From an uncultured Eubacteriales bacterium (GTDB lineage Bacteria > Bacillota > Clostridia > Christensenellales > Aristaeellaceae), in assembly GCA_900540045.1 (NCBI GenBank), contig UQEF01000071.1:1-15181 (forward strand): a DNA stretch of 15,181 nucleotides, given 5' to 3'. The notes beneath the pieces are model-generated. The model did not search any database, was not told the DNA's origin, and was given only the letters and a program-made list of their open reading frames with translations. The first letter of the stretch is position 1. Every line of letters starts with the position of its first letter. Below are positions 1 through 6,595 of this stretch, piece by piece. The translations under genes and the position numbers were made by a program.

Positions 1-1
1 C

Positions 2-223
2 CACCCTGCGTGCCGAGCTGAAAAAGAAGCAGGCGGAGCTGGTTGTGATTTGGGTTTCCGCTTTGCTACCGGCACGGTCAGCCACTACACCTCGCGCGGG
101 GAAAATACCGTGCCGCGTCCCTACGGCGAGCAGCGCCAGGCACGCATGGCCGGCCAGGAGCGGCGCTACGAGCAGTTCCGCTATGTGCCCCCTGCCGCGG
201 CCCCGGAGCATGGGGAGGAACGC
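2..223 (+). other. Open frame upstream of and continuous with rlmB (N-terminal extension, or 3' end of an upstream gene)
   Basis: The reading frame of rlmB has no stop from position 2 to 223. From about position 46 onward its third codon positions are mostly G or C, as in the neighbouring genes, so this stretch was probably translated. It would encode a polar segment rich in Arg, Glu, Gln and Tyr. In-frame starts are TTG 50, GTG 110 and ATG 146, none with a convincing ribosome binding site. For positions 3-44 the frame one base later looks more coding-like, and that frame has no stop until 329. The segment may be a disordered N-terminal extension of RlmB or the end of a gene lying mostly outside the window. 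I recognise no domain in it. Confidence 0.45.
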
Positions 224-955
224 GTGCATGAGGATGCGGAAAACCTGCTCAGCGGACGCAACCCCATCCGCGAGGCGCTCAAGAGCGGCCGCGACATCGA
301 GCAGCTGCTGGTGGCGCGCGGCGAATTGAGCGGTTCGGCGCGCGAGATCGTCCAGATGGCCAAGGAGCGCCGCGTGCCCGTGAAGGAAGTCGATCGCGCC
401 CGGCTGGACGCCATCACCCGCAACCATCAGGGCATGCTGGCGTTTGCCTCGGCCTATCGCTACAGCACCGTGGAGGACATGCTGGACCTGGCGCGCGAGC
501 GCGGCGAGGCGCCGTTTTTGATTTTGCTGGACGGGATCACCGATCCACACAATCTGGGCGCGATCATCCGCACGGCGGAGTGTGCGGGCGCGCATGGCGT
601 AATCGTGCAGGAGCGCCGTGCTGTGGGGCTGACTCCCGCGGCGGTGAAGGCCAGCGCGGGGGCGGTGGAATACCTGCCCGTGGCGCGCGTGACCAACCTG
701 ACCAGCACGATTGAAAGCCTCAAGCGCGAGGGCATCTGGACCTATGCCGCCGATATGGACGGCGAGGACTACGCCGACCTGGATCTGAGCGGGCCCATCG
801 CGCTGGTCATCGGCGCAGAGGGGGAGGGCGTGAGCCGCCGCGTGCTGGAAAGCTGCGACCGCACCATTTCCGTGCCCATCCGCGGCAAGCTGGACAGCCT
901 CAACGCCAGCGTGGCTGCGGGCGTGCTGATGTACGCGGTGCTGCGCGCCCGCTGA
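224..955 (+). CDS. rlmB: 23S rRNA 2'-O-methyltransferase RlmB / TrmH (SpoU) family
   Basis: SAM-dependent SPOUT-class methyltransferase. The family 2'-O-methylates a ribose of 23S rRNA (G2251 in E. coli for RlmB) in the cytoplasm. From GTG 224 the product has 243 residues, the usual family length. An N-terminal substrate-binding domain (SpoU_sub_bind type) covers about 8-75, starting LLSGRNPIREAL. The catalytic SPOUT domain shows all three motifs: motif 1 around 103-117 (DGITDPHNLGAIIRT, with the conserved N110 and R116), motif 2 at 197-202 (GAEGEG) and motif 3 around 217-229 (VPI...SLNAS). I chose GTG 224 because GGGGAGGAA at 212-220 is an ideal ribosome binding site 5 nt away. The same frame is open further upstream, so a longer N-terminus (ATG 146, GTG 110 or TTG 50) is possible. 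The stop overlaps the yacP start by 1 nt (TGATG), indicating translational coupling. Family assignment is secure; the exact methylated nucleotide is inferred. Confidence 0.9.
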   Translation: MHEDAENLLSGRNPIREALKSGRDIEQLLVARGELSGSAREIVQMAKERRVPVKEVDRARLDAITRNHQGMLAFASAYRYSTVEDMLDLARERGEAPFLILLDGITDPHNLGAIIRTAECAGAHGVIVQERRAVGLTPAAVKASAGAVEYLPVARVTNLTSTIESLKREGIWTYAADMDGEDYADLDLSGPIALVIGAEGEGVSRRVLESCDRTISVPIRGKLDSLNASVAAGVLMYAVLRAR

Positions 956-1470
956 TGAAGATGAAGCCGCTTTTGTACGTGGACGGCTACAACATCATCG
1001 GGGCGTGGCCCCAGGCGCAGCGGGAGGGATGGCCGCTGGACGAGTGCCGTGACCGGCTGATTCACCTTCTGCAGGACTACGCAGGCTATACGGGGCAGGA
1101 GGTATGGCTGGTGTTTGACGGCTACAAGGCGGAGCGCCCCCTGCGCAGCGTGGAGGAGCGCGACGGCCTGACCGTGGTCTATACGCGCCACGGCGAGACA
1201 GCCGACCATTACATCGAGCGCATGTGCCAGCTGCTGCCCCGCTACCGAGAGGCACGGGTGGCCACCAGCGACTATACCGAACAGACCCTCATTCTGGGCC
1301 GCGGGGCCACGCGTCTGAGCGCGCGGGAATTGTGGCGAGAGCTGGCCGCCGAGCGTTCCCACGGACGGGACCGGCATCAGATGCCCGGCGCGCAGCGGCG
1401 CACGCCGCTTTCTGCGGCGCTTACCGAGGAACAGTATGCCGCATTGGACAGGCTCAGAAGGCAAAAATAA
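955..1470 (+). CDS. yacP: NYN-domain endoribonuclease YacP/Rae1
   Basis: A 171-residue protein of the YacP/NYN family, matching the length of Bacillus YacP (Rae1), a ribosome-associated RNase that cleaves mRNA in the ribosomal A site. The PIN-like acidic residues are in place: LLYVDGYNIIGAWP near residues 6-19 carries the first Asp and the YN pair, LVFDGYKAE near 51-59 the next Asp, GETADHYIERM near 80-90 the Glu/Asp pair, and VATSDYTEQ near 101-109 the final Asp. The start overlaps the rlmB stop (ATG 955; a second ATG at 961 is also possible), and sigH begins 17 nt after the stop, so it lies inside an rlmB-yacP-sigH operon as in other Firmicutes. Family assignment is confident; cleavage activity here is inferred from the conserved residues. 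Confidence 0.9.
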   Translation: MKMKPLLYVDGYNIIGAWPQAQREGWPLDECRDRLIHLLQDYAGYTGQEVWLVFDGYKAERPLRSVEERDGLTVVYTRHGETADHYIERMCQLLPRYREARVATSDYTEQTLILGRGATRLSARELWRELAAERSHGRDRHQMPGAQRRTPLSAALTEEQYAALDRLRRQK

Positions 1471-1487
1471 AGGCAGGTGAGATTCCC

Positions 1488-2234
1488 ATGACCGAACCCC
1501 GCAACGAACGCATCCCGGATGAACTGGAGCCGGAGGTGGAGGACGGGCGCGATGAAGCGGACCAGAGCGACGGGCTGGAGATGGACAGCTCGTGGGAAAG
1601 CATGCTGGACAAGCGTTTCGCTGATATGGCCGATGAGCAGGTCGTGGGCCTGGCCCAGCAGGGAGACAGCGTGGCGGTGGAGTACCTGCTGAGCAAGTAC
1701 AAGAACTTCGTGCGCTCCAAGGCGCGCAGTTACTTCCTCATCGGAGCGGACCATGAGGACATCGTGCAGGAAGGCATGATCGGCCTGTTCAAGGCCATTC
1801 GTGACTACCAGGCCGAGCGGCTGAGCAGCTTCCGCGCGTTCGCGGAGCTGTGCATCACCCGGCAGATCATCACAGCCATCAAAACCGCGACCCGCCAGAA
1901 GCATGTGCCCCTCAACAGCTATGTGTCCCTCAACAAGCCTATTTATGACGAGGAGAGCGACCGCACGCTCATGGACGTGATCGTGGAGGGGCGGGCGCAG
2001 AATCCGGAGGAGCTGATCATTGGGCGGGAAAACCTTGTTTCCTTCCGCGATCAGGTGGACCGTGTGCTCAGCGGCCTGGAGCAGGATGTGCTCAACGCCT
2101 ACCTGGACGGCAAGAGCTATCAGGAAATTGCCGATAAACTCGGCCGCCATGTCAAATCCATTGACAACGCCCTGCAGCGCGTGAAGCGCAAGATGGAAAA
2201 ATTCCTGGAGGAAGCCAAATCCCAGGACGACTAA
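1488..2234 (+). CDS. sigH: RNA polymerase sigma factor SigH (Spo0H)
   Basis: Sigma-70 family factor of 248 residues that directs transition-phase and early sporulation or competence genes in Firmicutes. Region 2 is nearly consensus at about 66-135 (YFLIGADHEDIVQEGMIGLF, then ELCITRQIITAIKTATRQKH), followed by PLNSYVSLNKPIYDEESDRT at 141-160. Region 4 carries the SigH-typical helix-turn-helix SYQEIADKLGRHVKSIDNAL at 210-229. ATG 1488 follows AGGTGAG at 1475-1481, 6 nt away. This adds roughly 30 more acidic N-terminal residues than Bacillus SigH (218 aa). The frame is open further upstream but overlaps yacP and lacks signals. The rlmB-yacP-sigH order confirms identity. Immediately downstream, the rpmG-secE-nusG group of Bacillus is replaced by envelope genes. 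Confidence 0.96.
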   Translation: MTEPRNERIPDELEPEVEDGRDEADQSDGLEMDSSWESMLDKRFADMADEQVVGLAQQGDSVAVEYLLSKYKNFVRSKARSYFLIGADHEDIVQEGMIGLFKAIRDYQAERLSSFRAFAELCITRQIITAIKTATRQKHVPLNSYVSLNKPIYDEESDRTLMDVIVEGRAQNPEELIIGRENLVSFRDQVDRVLSGLEQDVLNAYLDGKSYQEIADKLGRHVKSIDNALQRVKRKMEKFLEEAKSQDD

Positions 2235-2268
2235 GGCGCGCCGCGCCCGCCGGAAAGGAGCCCCCGCT

Positions 2269-3405
2269 TTGCCCAGCGAGATTACCGCTCTTCTAAGCAG
2301 CATCACGCTTCCTGGCGACCTTGCTGTGCCCGCCGAGGTTTACGAGCTGATTGCTCAGGCGGCACGGTACTGGTTTTTGCTGCTGATGGTGATCATTGTC
2401 TGGCGCAGCTTTCGCTGGTACCGGCGCGACAGGCGGCAGGCAAAAAAACGCCTGAAGCTGCTGCCGGACGCGGGCTTTGTGGGCGAGATGGTGGTCATCG
2501 AGGGAGGCGAGGCGCTCAAGCGGGGGCAGGCGATGCCCTTGCCCCGCGAGGGCACGCTGGGCACGCTGCGCACCAACGATCTGTGCGTGCCTGTGGAGGG
2601 CGTGGCGCGGCGGCATCTGTGGTTCCGGTTTGACGAGGACGAGGGCCTGCGTGTGGAGCCCATGCGCGGCCAGACCGTCAGTGTGGACGGCGAGCTCTTC
2701 AAAAGCCGCCGCGAGCCGCTGTACATGGCCCACGGCTCCCGGCTGTATGTGGGCAAGGCCCAGCTGCGGCTGCGGCTGTTTGCGGGCTTCGAGGGGACGG
2801 GCTACGTTCCGCGCCGGGACGGCGAAGCCGCCGGGACAGATGAACAGACCCAGTCGCCCGAACAGGCGCAGGCCGCCGCCATGGCGCAGCGGCAGGCCAT
2901 GCAGCAGTGGATGGCGCAGCAGCAGTATATGATGCAGCAGCAGCTCTGGCAGCAGCAGGCCTATCAGCAATGGCTGATGCAGCAGGCGGCCCTGCAGAAT
3001 GCCGCCGCCCGGAGCGGACAGGAGGAGGACGGCGCGGACGGGGAGGAAGCCGAGCCGCCCGTGCGCGACGACAGCATCTTCATGCGGCCCGCCGGGGAGC
3101 GGGCGCCCGCAGTTCCGGAGGATAGGGAAGCAGAGGAAACGCCGGAAAACGCCGCGCCGCCTGACGAGGCGCAAGGCCCGGATCTGCCCGATGGGACCCG
3201 GATGGAGGACGGCGACTGGCCTTACGCCCCCAGCCCGCACAGCGACGCCGACTGGGAGGACCTGGCCTATTTCGGCGACGAGATGGACGAGGACCTGACC
3301 GATGCCGCCGCTCCGCCCCGCAGCGCCTATGTGGGCCACGACGAGGCCGAGCGAGCCAAGCGCAAGGTGTGGGACAAGTACTTCGGGGGAGGACGCGGAC
3401 GATGA
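2269..3405 (+). CDS. Membrane-anchored FHA-domain protein with Gln-rich linker
   Basis: 378 residues from TTG 2269, behind GGAAAGGAG at 2252-2260 (8 nt spacing); no ATG fits. One transmembrane segment lies at about 34-45 (YWFLLLMVIIVW), followed by a basic stretch (RRDRRQAKKR), so the rest is probably cytoplasmic. An FHA domain covers about 88-170, with G98, N103-D104, H116 and a closing LYVGKAQLRLRLF. By eye the phosphothreonine-contact residues of classical FHA domains are changed: the GR arginine is T99, the SxxH serine is A113, and the NG asparagine is not found in the GQTVSVDGE loop. A Gln/Met/Ala/Trp-rich helical segment follows at 204-243, then a long acidic Pro/Glu/Asp-rich region, then a basic C-terminus (ERAKRKVWDKYFGGGRGR). 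The stop overlaps the SEDS gene start by 4 nt. It resembles actinobacterial FhaB in placement (TM, then FHA, next to SEDS and PBP) and probably scaffolds the wall-synthesis complex. The domain call is firm; the role is inferred. Confidence 0.85.
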   Translation: MPSEITALLSSITLPGDLAVPAEVYELIAQAARYWFLLLMVIIVWRSFRWYRRDRRQAKKRLKLLPDAGFVGEMVVIEGGEALKRGQAMPLPREGTLGTLRTNDLCVPVEGVARRHLWFRFDEDEGLRVEPMRGQTVSVDGELFKSRREPLYMAHGSRLYVGKAQLRLRLFAGFEGTGYVPRRDGEAAGTDEQTQSPEQAQAAAMAQRQAMQQWMAQQQYMMQQQLWQQQAYQQWLMQQAALQNAAARSGQEEDGADGEEAEPPVRDDSIFMRPAGERAPAVPEDREAEETPENAAPPDEAQGPDLPDGTRMEDGDWPYAPSPHSDADWEDLAYFGDEMDEDLTDAAAPPRSAYVGHDEAERAKRKVWDKYFGGGRGR

Positions 3406-4730
3406 GCAGACGTTCCCAGGCCCGCGCCGAGGCGCGCAGGGCCGCGCAGTCCGCACGCCGGCAGCGCCGCCGTCCGGACCGCATGCTGGTCTCGGCCATC
3501 ATGCTGTTTTTCTTCACCGCGTTTCTGCTGGTATCCTTTAACGGCGAGCTGGAATGGGAGGGCTTCGCGCTGGCGGTGATCGTGCCGGTGCTCATCCGTC
3601 TGTCCACGATGTGGGTGCCGCGCTTTTTCCCCGCCGACAAGCTGCTGCTGGCCATTGCCAACTTCCTGTGTGCGCTGGGCGTGCTCATCCTCTACACCAC
3701 CGACCGCGGCGCGGGCACCTCGCGCGGCATCCAGCAGGCCATCTATTACGGCGCGGGCATCATCGCCATGCTGGCATGCATCTTTGTGGTGCGCTACGTG
3801 CGGCGCTGGGGATTTCTGATCAAGGTGGTCATGCTGGGCGCGGCGGCGCTGCTGGCTCTGCCCTTGGCCATCGGCACCGAGCAGAACGGCGCGACCAACT
3901 GGATCAATATCGGAGGTACCAGCGTGCAGCCCAGCGAACTGGTGAAGCTGGCGCTGCTTCTGATCTTGAGCTGGTACATGTCACGCAGGCGATTTTTGCC
4001 ATGGTTCGCGTTCGCGGTGTTTTCGCTCTTGGTGCTGATGCTGCAGCAGGACCTGGGCACGGCGCTGATCTACTATGCCACCACGCTGTTTTTGTTCTAC
4101 GCCTCCACCGGCAACCTGCCGCTGACGGGGCTGGGGCTGGTGGGCGCGGGCGGCGCGGCGGTGCTGGGATATGCGATGTTCGCTCACGTGAAAAAGCGCG
4201 TGGCCATCTGGCGCAATCCCTGGATCTACTATGAAACCAGCGGCTATCAGATCGTGCAGATGCTCATGGCCATCGCATCCGGCGGACTGTTCGGCGTGGG
4301 TCTGGGCCTGGGCGCGCCGCGCGTGATTCCCGTGTACTTTACGGACTGCATCTTCGCCGTCATCTGCGAGCAGTTCGGCGTCATCTTCGGCGCGCTGGTG
4401 CTGGCCATGTACGTGATTCTGATTCTGCGGGGCGTGTCGATTGCCTCGGCGGCGCGCAGCAGCTTTCACGCGCTGCTGGCCATGGGCGCAACCGTCATGC
4501 TGGGCATTCAGACGTTTATTATCATTGGCGGCGTTCTCAAGCTCATCCCCCTCACGGGTGTGACCATGCCCTTCGTCAGCTACGGCGGCACCTCGCTGGT
4601 CAGCTGCATGGGCCTGATCGGGCTGATTCAGGGCGTGGCCAGCGTGAACCAGGACGACCTGGCTTACGACTACGAAATCAGCCATACCCTGCAGGAGGAG
4701 GCCATGATGCCCGAGGCGGACAGGGAGTAA
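3402..4730 (+). CDS. SEDS-family peptidoglycan glycosyltransferase (FtsW/RodA/SpoVE)
   Basis: 442-residue polytopic protein that polymerises lipid II into glycan strands together with a cognate class B PBP. Start ATG 3402 overlaps the FHA gene stop (ATGA) and follows GGGGGAGGA at 3385-3393. A strongly basic cytosolic tail (1-27, about ten Arg) precedes roughly ten membrane segments. Family motifs are NGATNWINIGGTSVQPSELV at 162-181, QQDLGTAL at 215-222 (Gln where most members have Pro), GYQIVQMLMAIASGGLFGVG at 281-300, the catalytic-Asp motif VYFTDCIFAVICEQFG at 311-326 with D315, and MPFVSYGGTSLV at 389-400. D315 aligns with the essential Asp of E. coli RodA (D262), so the enzyme should be active. 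I cannot tell FtsW from RodA. The PBP partner is two genes downstream, and the FHA-SEDS-PBP context favours a RodA/PbpA-type elongation or specialised system. Confidence 0.93.
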   Translation: MSRRSQARAEARRAAQSARRQRRRPDRMLVSAIMLFFFTAFLLVSFNGELEWEGFALAVIVPVLIRLSTMWVPRFFPADKLLLAIANFLCALGVLILYTTDRGAGTSRGIQQAIYYGAGIIAMLACIFVVRYVRRWGFLIKVVMLGAAALLALPLAIGTEQNGATNWINIGGTSVQPSELVKLALLLILSWYMSRRRFLPWFAFAVFSLLVLMLQQDLGTALIYYATTLFLFYASTGNLPLTGLGLVGAGGAAVLGYAMFAHVKKRVAIWRNPWIYYETSGYQIVQMLMAIASGGLFGVGLGLGAPRVIPVYFTDCIFAVICEQFGVIFGALVLAMYVILILRGVSIASAARSSFHALLAMGATVMLGIQTFIIIGGVLKLIPLTGVTMPFVSYGGTSLVSCMGLIGLIQGVASVNQDDLAYDYEISHTLQEEAMMPEADRE

Positions 4731-4750
4731 GCGCGCGGGAGGGATGAACA

Positions 4751-6568
4751 ATGACCTGGGTCAACGTGCCCGCGGCGATTTTGCTGGTGCTGATGTTGTG
4801 TCTTTATACGCGCCGCAGCGTGGAAATCGCCATCCCGCTGGCGATAAGCCTGGCCATGCCGGTGCTGCTGGTCTTGGCAGCGGCGCGGGGCCTGTCGTAT
4901 GTGGACTGGTTTTCCGCGGTGTTTCTGGCCGTGACGGGTGCGTGGCTGGTCCGGGAAATCCATGGCGGACGCGTCACCCGCACGGCCGTCTGCGCTTTCT
5001 TCAAGAAACAGGTGTTCACGCCGGGTCTCGCATGCTTTGCGCTGCTGGGCGTGTTCTGGACGCTGGCCAATCAGGATCGCGCCGTGCTCAACTATGATGA
5101 ATACAACTATTGGGCCACGCAGGTACGCAGCCTGTATGTATCGGGAGGACTGGTCAACGGAGCCCGCACCTGCTGCATGGAACACGCCGCGTATCCCCCT
5201 GGGATGCAACTGATGGAATGGTGGTTCATGCACCTTCGAGGCCAGTGGCATGAAGGTACGCTCTATACCTCCGCTTTCTGGCTCAACAGCGCGTTCCTCC
5301 TGCCGCTGGCGCGCCGCATAACCTGGCGCCAGTGGTGGATGACGGGGCTGTTTGTCGCGGGCGTGATAGCGCTGCCCACGGTGCTGACCGGCCACGCCTA
5401 CAGCATGCTGGCGACGGATACCACGCTGGGCGTGATCTTCGGCGCGCTGCTGTGCGTCTTGTGGTCGGAAGGCCGTGCGCCCTATGCACCTCTGGCGGCG
5501 GGCGCGCTGATGACGGCGCTTGTCTTGAGCAAGCAGACGGGTATTCTGTGGGCCGTTGCAGGAATGGCCTTTCTGCTGATGACGCGGGGACGGAAAACGC
5601 TGCGCAACCGCCGTTGGCTGCTGGCCTGCGCCGCGCCCGTGGCCATGCTGGCGCTGTGGCAGGCATTCTGCCGCATGGAAGGGCTTGGAAGCATGCACAT
5701 TGAGCGGATGTTCTCGGCCACTCCGGCATGGAACGAGGTCCTGTGGGCCTGGGAGTGGATTGTGAAAACCCTGTTCATCCGTCCGCTGAACAGAAGCGGC
5801 GGGTGGGACGGCATGCTTCCCCTCGCTGGGATTCCGGCTGTGCTGTGGGTGGCGCTGTTTTGCGCCGTTATCCTCTTGCGCGTGAAGGGGCCTCTGCGTG
5901 GAAGGTGCGTTACCTTTACCGCCGGATCCTTCGCACTCTATGCGCTGATCGTGATGGCCAGCGCCGCGACGGTGTTCGCGCCGGAGATCCCGCGCTGGCA
6001 GGCGCATCCGGAACGGCTGACGGAGGTCGTGGACCGGTACTTTATTCCGTATTTTTACGCGATGGCCAGCTGGATGGCGCTTCTCATGGAGGGCGCGTCG
6101 CTGCCAAAGGCACGGCCCGTGCGGGGGTTGATCGCTGCATGCGCCTGCCTGGGGCTGGCCCTGACAGTGAACTGGCAAAACCTTGCCTGTTTTCTGCCCG
6201 GCGGGTTTGCCGCGCGCTTCCCCACCGATAACGGGAGCGTCTGGCTGCGGGAAAACCTGAGCTGGTATACCCGGATTGAAACGCCGGACGACGCCCGCGT
6301 ACTGGTGGCGCCGGGCACCGTCAGCTCCATGCGCTATGCGCTCGTGCCGGTCAGCCTGGTTGCGACAGGTGGGTTGTGGGAGGACGGCGACACGGCTGAG
6401 ATGTTGTTGGCGCTTGCGGATGAGGTCAGTGCCACCCATCTGGTAGCGACAGACCCCCAGAGCGCCCAGACGCTTGGTGAGGCATTGGGGCAGAAGGTGT
6501 TGACGGACACGCTCTACCTGATCGACCGTGCGCAGAGCGCCGGCCTGCTGGTGGAGGTATTGCCCTGA
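4751..6568 (+). CDS. Polytopic GT-C-like membrane glycosyltransferase, substrate unknown
   Basis: 605 residues from ATG 4751, with GGGAGGG at 4737-4743 as ribosome binding site, 20 nt after the SEDS gene. Around ten or more hydrophobic segments fill residues 1-475; about 480-605 is a soluble, probably extracytoplasmic C-terminal domain. LNYDEYNYWATQ at 113-124 places an acidic pair (D116, E117) in the first long extracytoplasmic loop, as in GT-C enzymes (GT39/ArnT/DUF2029-like) that use polyprenyl-phosphate sugars. VDRYFIPYFYA at 427-437 matches the RY-x-x-P motif common before the last helices of such proteins. These two features plus topology are the whole basis of the call; no specific family or donor is recognised. 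Codon choice looks somewhat less GC-biased at third positions than in the adjacent SEDS and PBP genes, which could mean later acquisition. Its place between SEDS and PBP suggests it modifies or builds an envelope glycan. Confidence 0.6.
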   Translation: MTWVNVPAAILLVLMLCLYTRRSVEIAIPLAISLAMPVLLVLAAARGLSYVDWFSAVFLAVTGAWLVREIHGGRVTRTAVCAFFKKQVFTPGLACFALLGVFWTLANQDRAVLNYDEYNYWATQVRSLYVSGGLVNGARTCCMEHAAYPPGMQLMEWWFMHLRGQWHEGTLYTSAFWLNSAFLLPLARRITWRQWWMTGLFVAGVIALPTVLTGHAYSMLATDTTLGVIFGALLCVLWSEGRAPYAPLAAGALMTALVLSKQTGILWAVAGMAFLLMTRGRKTLRNRRWLLACAAPVAMLALWQAFCRMEGLGSMHIERMFSATPAWNEVLWAWEWIVKTLFIRPLNRSGGWDGMLPLAGIPAVLWVALFCAVILLRVKGPLRGRCVTFTAGSFALYALIVMASAATVFAPEIPRWQAHPERLTEVVDRYFIPYFYAMASWMALLMEGASLPKARPVRGLIAACACLGLALTVNWQNLACFLPGGFAARFPTDNGSVWLRENLSWYTRIETPDDARVLVAPGTVSSMRYALVPVSLVATGGLWEDGDTAEMLLALADEVSATHLVATDPQSAQTLGEALGQKVLTDTLYLIDRAQSAGLLVEVLP

Positions 6569-6595
6569 GAGGATCGAAGAGGAATCGAGGTGTCT

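Noticed and set aside
4212..4260. Possible loss of the catalytic Asp in the SEDS protein (the DP of the NPWxDPxGxGYQ loop reads YY)
   Set aside because: Counting on the E. coli RodA sequence from memory places the essential D262 in the later HTDFIFA motif, which corresponds to D315 here and is intact. The loop change is a variant, not a dead active site.
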